A stretch of DNA of 64,000 nt, from contig PCCY01000020.1 in assembly GCA_002731875.1 (NCBI GenBank), positions 124,001-188,000 of the forward strand, read 5' to 3'. The notes beneath the pieces were generated by a model that made no database searches, was not told the DNA's origin, and saw only the letters and a list, made by a program, of their open reading frames with translations. Each line of letters starts with the position of its first letter. The stretch's first letter is position 1. The DNA is from Roseobacter sp. (lineage in GTDB: Bacteria; Pseudomonadota; Alphaproteobacteria; Rhodobacterales; Rhodobacteraceae). Shown in pieces: positions 1 through 8,392 of the stretch. Both the position numbers and the translations under genes were made by a program.

Positions 1-1162
1 GCTTGGTGCGGCGCAGCTCTTCGACCACCTCGGGGAAGGAGAACCATTCGGGGATTTCCAGCCCTTCCTGCAGACGGCGACGCAACTCGGTGCCCGAGAT
101 GTTGAGGATGGTGATGTCATCCTTGTCTTCGATCTCGTCAATCGCCTCGTATTGCGCGCGCTCGGCGACCCAGACCATATGTTTGAAGTCGACCATTTCG
201 ATGCCCATTTCTTCTTGATGCTCGCGGAACAGGTCCTGGGCATCATAGGGGCCATAGAAATCTTCGCCCTGGCTGTTGCTGCCGGGGCCCGCGTGATCGC
301 GGCCCACGATGAAATGGGTGCAGCCGTGGTTCTTGCGGATCAGACCGTGCCACACGGCCTCGCGGGGGCCGGCCATGCGCATGGCGAGGTTCAGCAGGCT
401 CATCGCGGTGGTGGCGGCGGGGTATTTGTTCAGCACCGCCTCGTAGCAGCGTACGCGGGTAAAGTGATCCACATCGCCGGGCTTGGTCAGTCCGACAACG
501 GGGTGGATCAACAGGTTCGCCTGCGCCTCACGTGCGGCGCGGAAGGTCAGTTCCTGGTGTGCGCGGTGCAGGGGGTTGCGGGTCTGGAAGGCCACGACCT
601 TGCGCCAGCCCATCTTGCGGAAATACGCGCGCAGCTCGTTCGGCGTGTCGCGACGCGCCTTGAAGTCATAGTGTACCGGTTGTTGGATGCCGGTGACCGG
701 CCCCCCCAGATAGACGTTACCGGCAGTGTTATGAAGATAATTCACCGCTGGGTGGGCGCTGTCATCGGCCCCAAAGACTTTTTCAGCTTCGTTCGACTTG
801 TTTGGCGTCCAGCGGTCGGTGACGGTCATGATCGCAAGGATAACGCCTTCCTGGTCGCGCAGCGCGATATCCTGGCCGATCTCAAGGCCTTCGGCGAACT
901 TTTCCGAGACATCCAGATTGATCGGCATCGGCCACAGCGTGCTGTCCGCCAAACGCATGTTTTCGACGACGCCGTTGTAATCCTCTTCGGTCAGGAAACC
1001 CTTAAGCGGGTTGAACCCGCCGTTCATCAACAGCTCCAGATCGCAGATCTGGCGCGGCGTCAGATCATGACTGACCAACTGGCCTGCTTCCACCTTCAGC
1101 TTTTGCGCCGAATCGTAAGAGACATAAAGTTCGGGGATCGGGGCAAGGTTAGGCGTCTGCAT
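1..1162 (-). CDS. sat: ATP sulfurylase (sulfate adenylyltransferase), 3' end cut by window edge
   Basis: Adenylates sulfate with ATP to give APS, the first step of sulfate assimilation. The reading frame is open from an ATG at 1162 to the window edge (387 codons, no stop). Visible are QTRNPLHRAH (about residues 193-202, the ATP-binding signature) and GRDHAGPG (near 290), both diagnostic of ATP sulfurylase. In many Roseobacter genomes this domain of about 390 residues is followed by an APS kinase domain in one polypeptide of about 570 aa. The window ends just where that domain would begin, so the bifunctional form is likely but not shown. The SD upstream of the ATG is weak (GCGAGA). trxB lies upstream on the same strand, 167 bp away, with a hairpin between. 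Identity is secure; only the length is unknown. Confidence 0.95.
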   Translation of the reverse strand, partial: MQTPNLAPIPELYVSYDSAQKLKVEAGQLVSHDLTPRQICDLELLMNGGFNPLKGFLTEEDYNGVVENMRLADSTLWPMPINLDVSEKFAEGLEIGQDIALRDQEGVILAIMTVTDRWTPNKSNEAEKVFGADDSAHPAVNYLHNTAGNVYLGGPVTGIQQPVHYDFKARRDTPNELRAYFRKMGWRKVVAFQTRNPLHRAHQELTFRAAREAQANLLIHPVVGLTKPGDVDHFTRVRCYEAVLNKYPAATTAMSLLNLAMRMAGPREAVWHGLIRKNHGCTHFIVGRDHAGPGSNSQGEDFYGPYDAQDLFREHQEEMGIEMVDFKHMVWVAERAQYEAIDEIEDKDDITILNISGTELRRRLQEGLEIPEWFSFPEVVEELRRTK

Positions 1163-1196
1163 GAATATCTCGCAATCTAATAAGTTCAAATCGGAA

Positions 1197-1220
1197 TAGG
1201 CCGGCACATAGACCGGCCTA
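1197..1220 (-). terminator. 8-bp GC hairpin between trxB and sat
   Basis: TAGGCCGG and CCGGCCTA form a perfect 8-bp stem around an 8-base loop. It lies 110 bp past the trxB stop and 35 bp before the sat ATG, both on the minus strand. No U-run follows, so it may be a weak terminator for trxB or a structure in the sat leader. Confidence 0.45.
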
Positions 1221-1329
1221 CCTGCGCTAGGCAACCTCTGCGGCGCGTTTGGGGCAATTTACGGACAAAGGCGTGAATTTTTCTGAGCCGAAGTAATCTT
1301 CTCCCAAGAAATACCGCTTAATACGAACA

Positions 1330-2334
1330 TTATGCGTCTGAATTTACCTTGGCACCATAGCCTAGCGGTAAAGAGGTGTCCTTGCCTTCATCATCACCGA
1401 CCTCACCAAGGAATCGCTCGGCCTCCAAGGCTGCCATGCATCCCATGCCCGCACTGGTGACAGCCTGCCGGTATTTGTGATCAGTCAAATCACCGGCCGC
1501 AAAAACACCCGGGATCGAGGTTTCGGTGCTGTCGGGCTTGGTCACGACATAGCCGCCCATGTGGGTTTCCAGCACGTCCTTGACCAGCTCACTTGCCGGG
1601 GCATGCCCGATGGCGACGAACACACCCTTACAGGGGATGTCGGTGATCTCTCCGGTTTGCACGTGCTTGACCTTGACGCCTTCCACTCCAAGAGGCGCGT
1701 CAGTACCATAGACTTCTTTGAGCTGGTGAAACCACAGCGGTTCGATCTTGGGGTTTTTCATCAGCCGATCGATCAGTATTTTTTCGGCCCGCAGCTCATC
1801 GCGACGATGTATCAACGTCACCTTGGAAGCGAATTTGGTCAAAAACAGCGCTTCCTCCACCGCGGTATTGCCGCCGCCGATGACGACGATTTCCTGGTTG
1901 CGATAGAAAAAACCGTCGCAGGTCGCGCAGGCAGAGACGCCGAAGCCTTTGAACTTCTCCTCCGACTCCAGTCCCAGCCATTTCGCGCGCGCACCGGTCG
2001 CCAACACGACTGCATCTGCCACATATGTGGTGCCGCTATCGCCCTTGGCGTGAAACGGGCGGCTGGATAAATCCAGATCGGTTATGATGTCGCCAATGAT
2101 CTCGGTACCCATGGCTTTGGCGTGATCTTGCATGCGGGCCATCAGGTCAGGCCCTTGTACTTCGCTGTCGCCGGGCCAGTTTTCCACTTCGGTCGTGGTG
2201 GTAAGCTGGCCGCCCGGTTCAATACCCTGTACCAATATCGGATCCAGCATCGCGCGGCTGGCATACACGCCGGCAGTATATCCTGCGGGGCCGGAGCCGA
2301 TGATCAGTAGCTTTGTTTTACGCGTATCGGCCAA
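1330..2334 (-). CDS. trxB: Thioredoxin-disulfide reductase
   Basis: FAD/NADPH enzyme that reduces thioredoxin in the cytoplasm. The 334-aa product has the N-terminal FAD motif GSGPAG (13-18), the redox-active CATCDG (136-141), the NADPH Rossmann motif GGGNTA (about 153) and the C-terminal FAD motif with GVFAAGD. Length fits the low-molecular-weight bacterial TrxB family. The start appears to be TTG at 2334: no in-frame ATG exists upstream, the protein begins ADTRKTKLLIIG as homologues do, and a GGGG run sits 6 bases ahead. It is divergent from an Lrp-type regulator across 218 bp, an arrangement I recall as common in Roseobacters. Whether that Lrp controls trxB is inference. Confidence 0.97.
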   Translation of the reverse strand: MADTRKTKLLIIGSGPAGYTAGVYASRAMLDPILVQGIEPGGQLTTTTEVENWPGDSEVQGPDLMARMQDHAKAMGTEIIGDIITDLDLSSRPFHAKGDSGTTYVADAVVLATGARAKWLGLESEEKFKGFGVSACATCDGFFYRNQEIVVIGGGNTAVEEALFLTKFASKVTLIHRRDELRAEKILIDRLMKNPKIEPLWFHQLKEVYGTDAPLGVEGVKVKHVQTGEITDIPCKGVFVAIGHAPASELVKDVLETHMGGYVVTKPDSTETSIPGVFAAGDLTDHKYRQAVTSAGMGCMAALEAERFLGEVGDDEGKDTSLPLGYGAKVNSDA

Positions 2335-2552
2335 TGTCAGCCCCCTTGGAATGTCTGTTGTCAGGTTCCCACCGATATAGCGATCCGTCGGGTTGCCTTA
2401 AAGCCCAAGTTTGCATATCGCCCTTGCAAACCCCGCGATATGCGCATCATCGCATAATTTGATAAATCGCATCAGATAATTGCGCGGTAACGAAAGAATA
2501 TTGCGTCTGAAGTTGTGGGTGCTATAACAATCGAAAATACCATGGGGGATAT

Positions 2553-3053
2553 ATGGCAGGGACGCGGCTTGATCCGATTGATCGGAAAATCTTAGCCGAA
2601 TTGCAGGCAGATGGACGTATGACGAACGTCGAACTTGCAAAACGCGTTGGAATCTCTGCTCCGCCATGTTTGCGTCGGGTACGCACACTTGAAGAGAGCG
2701 GGTTCATTCGGGGTTATCATGCTGATGTGAACGCCCGAGAGCTGGGGTTTGAGGTGCAGGTATTCGCGATGGTCGGCCTGGCCAGCCAAGCTGAATCCGA
2801 CCTAACCGCATTCGAGGAAAAGTGCCGCAGCTGGCCCTTGGTCCGGGAATGCCACATGTTGAATGGCGAAGTGGATTTCGTGCTGAAATGCGTTGCGCCG
2901 GATCTGTCGAGCTTCCAAAGCTTTCTGACGGGCCAATTGCTGACGACACCGAATGTCGCAAGCGTGAAGACCAGTTTGGTGATCCGCCCCGCCAAGGACG
3001 AGCCGGGCGTGCCGTTTGATGTGTTGGAAAGCCGGCTAAGCGCGTCTGCGTGA
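2553..3053 (+). CDS. Lrp/AsnC family transcriptional regulator
   Basis: 166-aa feast/famine regulator. The N-terminal winged HTH starts DPIDRKILAELQADGRMT with the recognition segment near SAPPCLRRVRTLEESG (about 35-50). It is followed by the RAM/AsnC ligand-binding domain (about 75-150), which in this family forms dimers and higher oligomers and senses an amino acid or other small molecule. The ATG at 2553 follows a GGGG stretch 7 bases upstream. It is divergent from trxB and convergent with the Hint-domain gene. The specific effector cannot be read from sequence. Family assignment is firm. Confidence 0.93.
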   Translation: MAGTRLDPIDRKILAELQADGRMTNVELAKRVGISAPPCLRRVRTLEESGFIRGYHADVNARELGFEVQVFAMVGLASQAESDLTAFEEKCRSWPLVRECHMLNGEVDFVLKCVAPDLSSFQSFLTGQLLTTPNVASVKTSLVIRPAKDEPGVPFDVLESRLSASA

Positions 3054-3063
3054 AGCGCAAAAG

Positions 3064-3849
3064 CTAGGCAACGGGCATTCTTGCTTGAGCCGCACGACGA
3101 TAGTTGAGCGGACCGAAATCTTCCAGCTTTGTGATATGCGGAAACAGGGACAATAACTTGTCACGCGTATGCAGCGGAATGTTACGCAGGACATTCTGGC
3201 CGGGGTGATAGGTTTCCACCTCTAGCCCGTTAACGCAAACCACCGAATGACGTTTTAAGCAGATGTGGAACAACTGTACCGGCGTTGGTGGCGAAATCTC
3301 GATGATGTTGGTCCCGTCCACCAGGTCATATAGCGAGGTTAGGACCGGCTTGGCCGATTGATCGCCGCGCATGGACATTGGTGTATGCAGGACCCGCGCA
3401 GCGGGGCCAAATGTTGAAAACCCTGCCGGTCTGCCTTCGCCAAAGCTGTCGGACATCACCCTAACAAGCGGCGTACGTCGGCCGGTGTCGGCGGGGATGA
3501 AACTGCTTGACCCGATCCACAGAACCGGCGACGGCTGACCGTCGACGTCCAGGATGTCGTCACCTGGTTGCAAATCCTCGACGGCGACTTCACCATTGGT
3601 CGTCTGCACAAGCGTGCCCCGAGCGAATGCGGAAAAAGCGTTCTCGAACAAAGCTACGGCGGGCCCACGCGACTGGCCTATGAATATTGTCCCGTCGGGG
3701 CGTTTGGCGACGAATTCATAGCTGCGCTGCGGGACAGAAAGCTGCCCGAGATCTTTTTGCGATGTTTGAGCGAAATACGACGACGCAGGGCTGATTGGCG
3801 TTGAACGGTCAACGCGATCGGGCTCAGCTGATGGGGAGACATTGAACAT
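3064..3849 (-). CDS. Hint-domain protein, apparently lacking the catalytic nucleophile
   Basis: 261 aa with a Hint (hedgehog/intein) fold core beginning about residue 74: ARGTLVQTTNGEVAVEDL then PGDDILDVDG, which matches the Hint start pattern of GT-(hydrophobic)-x-T-x2-G-x3-VE-x-L-x2-GD. In active members of the family a Cys (or Ser) opens this block; here the equivalent position is Ala74 (SAFARGT). The usual block PQHR is replaced by GPAAR (148-152), so the conserved His is also missing. Roseobacters carry many Hint proteins of unknown role. No signal peptide or repeat region is visible, and no calcium-binding RTX repeats. Its 3' end faces the Lrp gene with 10 bp between stops. Function unknown. 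Confidence 0.8.
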   Translation of the reverse strand: MFNVSPSAEPDRVDRSTPISPASSYFAQTSQKDLGQLSVPQRSYEFVAKRPDGTIFIGQSRGPAVALFENAFSAFARGTLVQTTNGEVAVEDLQPGDDILDVDGQPSPVLWIGSSSFIPADTGRRTPLVRVMSDSFGEGRPAGFSTFGPAARVLHTPMSMRGDQSAKPVLTSLYDLVDGTNIIEISPPTPVQLFHICLKRHSVVCVNGLEVETYHPGQNVLRNIPLHTRDKLLSLFPHITKLEDFGPLNYRRAAQARMPVA

Positions 3850-4057
3850 CGTATATTCACTTTCGTTTTCGCGTTTATCGCTTCCTACTTCCCACTTAGA
3901 TTTTGGACGAATACTGGCAATATGGTGTTGGGTCGTGGGCAGGCCGAAAGCCGTGATTTACGGTCGATTACGGCCCTTGTATAAGGTGAACCATGCCTCG
4001 TTCGCTGGACTGGAATGGCCAGGGTACATCCGACTGCATCAGGCAGAGCAGGCTCGT

Positions 4058-4201
4058 TCAGGCCGTCTTACGTGCGGGCAGCGAAGCGGTGCGTTTGGCG
4101 ATAAATGCCGCGCGGGTTGTCCCACGTTTCCATGGCAGTGCTGTATCGTCCTGAGCTGCGGCCTTGATGATGGACTTAATGAAACGGGTGTTGGTTCTCA
4201 T
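4058..4201 (-). CDS. Small basic protein, 47 aa, unknown function
   Basis: Begins MRTNTRFIKSIIKAAAQDD and continues with a Trp-Lys-Arg-Gly segment and a basic C-terminal half. An AGGAG lies 7 bases before the ATG at 4201, which strongly favours translation. The composition (amphipathic FIKSIIKAA helix, then WKRG, then FIAKR) is what I associate with a conserved small protein family of Roseobacters; that is from memory and unchecked. It stands alone between the Hint gene and pgeF, with 196-266 bp of non-coding DNA on each side. Two plus-strand ORFs of 34 and 53 codons overlap it and are less convincing. No function can be assigned. Confidence 0.65.
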   Translation of the reverse strand: MRTNTRFIKSIIKAAAQDDTALPWKRGTTRAAFIAKRTASLPARKTA

Positions 4202-4467
4202 GGTCTTGCTCCTGCTGTCTATGGGCGATTTGCCCTTCCTTGAAAGCAGTATGCAGACGCTTTCGGGCTAGGTTTGGGCAAACCAACAGCTTGGGCCAAA
4301 AACTTTCTCGGTGGTTTGGCGTCATTATGGCACCGCCGGTCTGTCAAAAATTAACCAAGTTTTAAGGGGTTTGCACAAGGGTAGCGGAAAAAGCGGCAGG
4401 AATTTAAGGAACGATTTAAGGCAAGATCATGGCGGTGCATCGGCGCCATTATGCCAGATTCCCCCGG

Positions 4468-5223
4468 CTACAGAGTTATGGCAGCAATTAACCGACCGTA
4501 ATCCGCTTCCTTTGCATGGGTGCTGCGCCGATAGGAATAGAATCGGTCCGGGTTGCTGTAGGTACAGTGCCGCGTCCATTCAGCATGACCTACGCCGGTT
4601 GCACGCAGGCGGTGCAGCCCAAAGCCGGCCAGATCAAACTGCATCTTATCGCCTGCACCATTCGCAAAGAAACGCGCATATTCCGGGTCCTGGTCCACAA
4701 AGCTATCCAGAAACTCGGGGCCGACCTCATAGGCGCGTTGGCTGATACACGGGCCAATCACTGCCGTGATGTTTTCGCGGTCGGCCCCCAGTTCTTCCAT
4801 CGCGTCAACCGTCGCGTCCAAGACGCCGTCCAACGCGCCGCGCCAACCGGCATGTGCGGCCCCGATTACACCGGCATCGGGGTCAGAGAACAAGACGGGT
4901 TGGCAATCGGCGGTCAGCACAGACAGTGCAAGTCCAGGGGTGGCGGTGACCAACGCATCGGCGCGCGGCTTTTCGGCCAGCGGCTTGTCCACCTTGACTA
5001 CAGTCGCTGAATGGATTTGGTGCACGCCGATCAAGTGATCGCTTGCCACGCCCATGGCCTCCGCCACACGCGCGCGATTGATCGCAACGATTTCGCGCTG
5101 GTCCGAACTTCCCGAGCCGCAATTAAGCCCGGCAAACACCCCCGAAGACGCACCGCCGTGCCGGGTGAAAAAGCCATGACGGATCGGGCCCAGACTGTCA
5201 GAGGTGAGGATTTCTAGCGTCAT
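4468..5223 (-). CDS. pgeF: Multicopper-oxidase-fold purine nucleoside phosphorylase / PgeF (YfiH) family
   Basis: 251 aa. The zinc-site residues of the YfiH/LACC1 family are in place: H71 (GVHQIHS), C107 (TADCQPV) and H124 (AAHAGWRG). These numbers coincide with those of E. coli YfiH. In E. coli the protein prevents incorporation of L-Ser in place of L-Ala in peptidoglycan precursors; LACC1 relatives act on adenosine/inosine. It is the last gene of an lgt-midA-pgeF operon and overlaps the midA stop by 4 bases, implying translational coupling. Older annotations call this family laccase or polyphenol oxidase. Which activity dominates here is unknown. Confidence 0.92.
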   Translation of the reverse strand: MTLEILTSDSLGPIRHGFFTRHGGASSGVFAGLNCGSGSSDQREIVAINRARVAEAMGVASDHLIGVHQIHSATVVKVDKPLAEKPRADALVTATPGLALSVLTADCQPVLFSDPDAGVIGAAHAGWRGALDGVLDATVDAMEELGADRENITAVIGPCISQRAYEVGPEFLDSFVDQDPEYARFFANGAGDKMQFDLAGFGLHRLRATGVGHAEWTRHCTYSNPDRFYSYRRSTHAKEADYGRLIAAITL

Positions 5224-6284
5224 GGTTCCAATCCCGGCAGCGGGGGCTGGGTTGGTGGATACAGCCCCATTACTTTAAACAGGTTTCCCATTTCTGACGG
5301 GTGCGTCAAGCGTCGATGTGCCGCGATGTGCGTTTCCAACGCTGTGCCGCTCATTGCTTTGGCGAGGGCCTGTGCCCGCTGGGTGATCCCCAGTCGTTCA
5401 AGGAAAACCCCCTGCGGCGTGACACGCGAATGCTTTGCCGGCGCAGCGGCCAACGCAAGTTTCTCGAAATCGACATGGGCCGTCAGATCACAGTGCCCGG
5501 GAGCGATCAGGGGGGTTGTGGGTTTATGGTCCTGTAACGCCTGCAATGTGTCGCCAAGGCTGCGCCAGTCGCCATAGTCGATGATCAGTGCAGCGCCGCC
5601 AAATGTGGCGATACGGTGCGAAATAGGGCGCATGTACCCTGTCAGGGGCGGGCAATCTTCGATCAGATCGCCGTCTGCGGTATCATCCAGCCGATCATCA
5701 AGAGCAGACTGCGGCAATCTCGGACCGAGACCAAAGCTCAGCGCCCCGTTGCTGTGGGAAATAAGCCGTTCGCGCCAGCCTTCTTTATCGCGCACAAACT
5801 GGCGAATAGGGAGCGCGTCGAAAAATTCGTTCGCCACAAGATACAATGGCTGATCGTCCAGGTCTTCAGGCGTTTCCACCCATCGCGGGCTATGTCCGTT
5901 CAAGGTGGCACTCTGAATGTCGCGCAAGGTCGGAGATGCTTCGATCAAGACGATCTCAGCAGCTTCGACAAAGCCCGGCACCTTTTGGACCGCGCGCAAC
6001 AGGTCCGCCATCAGTGTGCCGCGCCCGGGGCCAAGTTCGGCAAGGGTAAACCGTGCGGGTGCACCCTGAGACAACCAGGTTTGAGCGAGACACAGGCCGA
6101 TCAGCTCCCCGAACATCTGGCTGACCTCGGGGGCGGTGACAAAGTCTCCGTGAGTACCGAAGGGATCACGGGTCGTGTAATATCCCAAGGTCGGATGCAG
6201 CATGCAGGTCGTCATATAGTCGTCTAGCCGCATCGGGCCATTTGCCCGGATGCGGCTTATGATGGTGTCCAGCAGTGTCGTCAT
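5220..6284 (-). CDS. SAM-dependent methyltransferase, MidA/NDUFAF7 family
   Basis: 354 aa. The SAM-binding motif [12 protein letters not shown] (81-92) and the preceding [17 protein letters not shown] block (47-64) define the MidA (DUF185) family. The eukaryotic member NDUFAF7 dimethylates an arginine of the NDUFS2 subunit of respiratory complex I. The bacterial homologue may act on NuoD, but that is inference. It overlaps lgt upstream and pgeF downstream by 4 bases each, so the three are surely co-translated. The family call is firm, the substrate not. Confidence 0.92.
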   Translation of the reverse strand: MTTLLDTIISRIRANGPMRLDDYMTTCMLHPTLGYYTTRDPFGTHGDFVTAPEVSQMFGELIGLCLAQTWLSQGAPARFTLAELGPGRGTLMADLLRAVQKVPGFVEAAEIVLIEASPTLRDIQSATLNGHSPRWVETPEDLDDQPLYLVANEFFDALPIRQFVRDKEGWRERLISHSNGALSFGLGPRLPQSALDDRLDDTADGDLIEDCPPLTGYMRPISHRIATFGGAALIIDYGDWRSLGDTLQALQDHKPTTPLIAPGHCDLTAHVDFEKLALAAAPAKHSRVTPQGVFLERLGITQRAQALAKAMSGTALETHIAAHRRLTHPSEMGNLFKVMGLYPPTQPPLPGLEP

Positions 6285-7165
6285 CCGTTACGATTGGCCC
6301 GAGCGATGAAATAGATTCCGATGGCGATCATCGGCAAGCTCAACAATTGCCCCATCGTCAGGCCCCAGCCGCCGACGTGCCACGCCAATCCCAAACGGTT
6401 GCCAGGGCTGACAAATTGCGCATCAGGCTGGCGTACGAATTCGACAACGAACCGCGCGAGGCCGTACCCGGTCAGAAATGTCCCGCCGATCAGGCCTTCG
6501 TATTTCAGCGCGCCACGACGCCAGGCCATGTAAATCAGCAACGCACCCAGGATCAGTCCTTCGAGCAATGCCTCGTAAAGCTGCGACGGATGGCGGGCGC
6601 ATATGCCTGCCACATCAGGGCAGTTCTGCGCCGCAACGGTTGGAAACGCGACACCCCAAGGAAGGTCTGTGGGCCGGCCCCACAGTTCGGCATTGATAAA
6701 ATTGGCGAGCCGCCCCAGGAACAGACCGGGTGCCAGGCCCAGGCAAACCATGTCACCCGTCGATATGGTGTTGATCCGTTTGCGCAGGGTAAAGATCAGC
6801 CCAGCCAAGATCACGCCGATGGCACCGCCGTGAAACGACATTCCGCCCTCCCAGACGCGCAGAATTTCCCCTGGATTCTGGAGGTAATATGCGGGTTGAT
6901 AAAACAGCACATAGCCCAGACGACCGCCGAGAATGACACCCAGGATGACCCAGAACAACAGATCTTCGACCTGCTGGCGCGTCATTACCGGCGTGTCATT
7001 GCGCCATAGCTCGGGGCGGCTGATCGCGCGCACCACGATGCGCCAACCAATAAGAATACCCACGATATAGGCAAGCGCGTACCAACGCAGCGCAAGGGTC
7101 ATGCCAAACAGGTCAATCGAGAAAATCTCGGGCGATAAATCGGGGAATGTGAGAATTGCAATCAT
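6281..7165 (-). CDS. lgt: Prolipoprotein diacylglyceryl transferase
   Basis: 294-aa polytopic inner-membrane enzyme that moves diacylglycerol from phosphatidylglycerol onto the lipobox cysteine of prolipoproteins. The essential HGGAIG segment (112-117) and the Lgt signature [14 protein letters not shown] (151-164) with its Arg, Asn and Glu are present. [12 protein letters not shown] follows, and about seven hydrophobic segments are visible. First gene of the lgt-midA-pgeF operon, read from an ATG at 7165 with no obvious SD. Divergent from the ubiK-like gene across 96 bp, which must hold both promoters. Confidence 0.97.
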   Translation of the reverse strand: MIAILTFPDLSPEIFSIDLFGMTLALRWYALAYIVGILIGWRIVVRAISRPELWRNDTPVMTRQQVEDLLFWVILGVILGGRLGYVLFYQPAYYLQNPGEILRVWEGGMSFHGGAIGVILAGLIFTLRKRINTISTGDMVCLGLAPGLFLGRLANFINAELWGRPTDLPWGVAFPTVAAQNCPDVAGICARHPSQLYEALLEGLILGALLIYMAWRRGALKYEGLIGGTFLTGYGLARFVVEFVRQPDAQFVSPGNRLGLAWHVGGWGLTMGQLLSLPMIAIGIYFIARANRNG

Positions 7166-7261
7166 ATGCCGATTGAGCCCGCAAACGTCGGAAAGTCAAC
7201 CTTGCGAGACAGCTGATTGAACACCATATAGTGAATAAGCTTTGTACAGGAGAATAATACC

Positions 7262-7522
7262 ATGCAGACCCGCAACAAGATATTCGACGACATTTCCCAG
7301 ATGATGACAAACGCGATGGGAGTAGCGCAGGGTGCCAAAACGGAAGCCGAAACCGCGATGAAGGGTATGTTGGACCGTTGGCTGTCCGACCGCGATTTTG
7401 TGACGCGAGAAGAATTCGACGCAGTTCGTGCGATGGCCCAGAAAGCCCGTGAAGAAAATGAAGCAATGAAGGCACGTCTTGCCAAACTGGAGTCAAAGAC
7501 GTCGACGGAAACAAAATCCTGA
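7262..7522 (+). CDS. UbiK/YqiC-family (BMFP domain) accessory protein
   Basis: 86 aa. The N-terminal half is an amphipathic helix (IFDDISQMMTNAMGVAQG). The C-terminal half is a coiled coil rich in Ala, Arg, Glu and Lys, starting FVTREEFDAVRAMAQKA (about 44-60), the BMFP/YqiC signature. E. coli UbiK assists the aerobic ubiquinone biosynthesis complex, and Salmonella YqiC is membrane-active. An AGGAG sits 9 bases ahead of the ATG. A strong hairpin follows the stop, so it is probably monocistronic. Confidence 0.88.
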   Translation: MQTRNKIFDDISQMMTNAMGVAQGAKTEAETAMKGMLDRWLSDRDFVTREEFDAVRAMAQKAREENEAMKARLAKLESKTSTETKS

Positions 7523-7565
7523 GCGCCGAAAACCGACGGTCTTAGGGTATCGACATACTCAGGTA

Positions 7566-7597
7566 GGAGGCACCCACGCCGTGGCATGGGTGCCTCC
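7566..7597 (+). terminator. 11-bp perfect stem after the ubiK-like gene
   Basis: GGAGGCACCCA and TGGGTGCCTCC pair perfectly around a 10-base loop, 43 bp after the stop at 7522. There is no U-run behind it, so it is either a factor-assisted terminator or an mRNA 3'-stabilising structure. Confidence 0.6.
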
Positions 7598-7856
7598 ACT
7601 TATGCTGGATGAACGAAAATGGGTCCAGCTTTGCACAACGTTTTACCACATTCGGTCGGGCCTGTGCTCTTATCCACAAGATATTGCGGTTATCCCCTAT
7701 CTTTTGTGTTTGCTCACACAAAAACGCTTGCCTCAACGCTTTCTTGAGCGCACCATATCTAGTGTGGGTCGTCAAGATCGTCGGCGACCTATAGTGGATA
7801 CACCCATGTATTGATGCGTTGCAGCGCAGAGGTACTCGACAGAACGAGGTGACGAA
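7598..7856. other. Non-coding stretch with a perfect DnaA-box sequence
   Basis: The 334-bp gap between the ubiK-like and ybjN-like genes has no convincing ORF. Besides the terminator stem it contains TTATCCACA (7670-7678), identical to the strong DnaA-box consensus, with looser relatives TTTTACCACA (7641-7650) and TTATCCCCT (7690-7698) nearby. The surrounding DNA is more AT-rich than the genes. It must also carry the promoter of the ybjN-like gene. An origin is unlikely in this gene context; a DnaA-regulated promoter or chance are the alternatives. Confidence 0.35.
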
Positions 7857-8357
7857 ATGGCCCTGACAGAGCGATATCTTGAAGAAGACATTCACCCCAT
7901 CGACATTGTGGAAAATTTAGCAGCCTTCAACGATTGGGATTTCGACCGAATTTCCGACGAACAGATCGCGATGGCCGTCGAAGGCCAGTGGCGTACCTAC
8001 TCGATTACCTTGGCGTGGTCCCCATATGACGAAATGCTCAAACTGGTCTGTTCATTCGAGATGGACCCGCCGGAGGAAAAGCTGCCGGCGCTTTATCAGT
8101 TGCTGAACGATGTGAACGACCAATGCTGGGCAGGGGCCTTCACCTACTGGCCCGAACAAAAGATGATGGTGTACCGCTATGGGCTGGTCCTGGCCGGAGG
8201 GCAAGATGCCTCGGCACAGCAAATCAATGCGATGATCAATGCGGCGGTGCTTGAAGCAGAACGATATTACCCGGCGGTTCAACTGGTTCTATGGGGTGAT
8301 CAGACCCCGAAGCAGGCGATCCAAGTAGCCATTGCAGAGGCTTACGGTCACGCGTAA
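7857..8357 (+). CDS. YbjN-domain protein (type III secretion chaperone-like fold)
   Basis: 166 aa, acidic (many Asp/Glu), no signal peptide. The pattern MAVEGQWRTYSITLAWSP followed by KLVCSFEMDPP (about 40-75) and WAGAFTYWPEQKMMVYRYGL is typical of alphaproteobacterial YbjN proteins. E. coli YbjN has been linked to stress and motility regulation, with no defined biochemical activity. A GAGG lies 6 bases before the ATG. It is followed 35 bp later by proC on the same strand, so the two are probably co-transcribed. Confidence 0.85.
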   Translation: MALTERYLEEDIHPIDIVENLAAFNDWDFDRISDEQIAMAVEGQWRTYSITLAWSPYDEMLKLVCSFEMDPPEEKLPALYQLLNDVNDQCWAGAFTYWPEQKMMVYRYGLVLAGGQDASAQQINAMINAAVLEAERYYPAVQLVLWGDQTPKQAIQVAIAEAYGHA

Positions 8358-8392
8358 GTGTTGCCCCTAAAGTGAAAACTTAGGGGGATATC

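Noticed and set aside
152-1180. 342-codon plus-strand ORF
   Set aside because: Antisense to ATP sulfurylase, whose motifs are clear on the minus strand; it is a shadow caused by GC-rich codon use.
3993-4154. 53-codon plus-strand ORF with AAGGTG upstream
   Set aside because: Overlaps the minus-strand 47-aa gene, which has the better SD and a more protein-like sequence. Not fully excluded.
4167-4271. 34-codon hydrophobic plus-strand ORF
   Set aside because: It reads the SD region and the first codons of the 47-aa gene in antisense; no SD of its own was evident.
7542-7895. 117-codon minus-strand ORF across the gap at 7.6-7.9 kb
   Set aside because: Cys/Arg/His-rich composition unlike neighbours, and it overlaps the start of the ybjN-like gene and a terminator.
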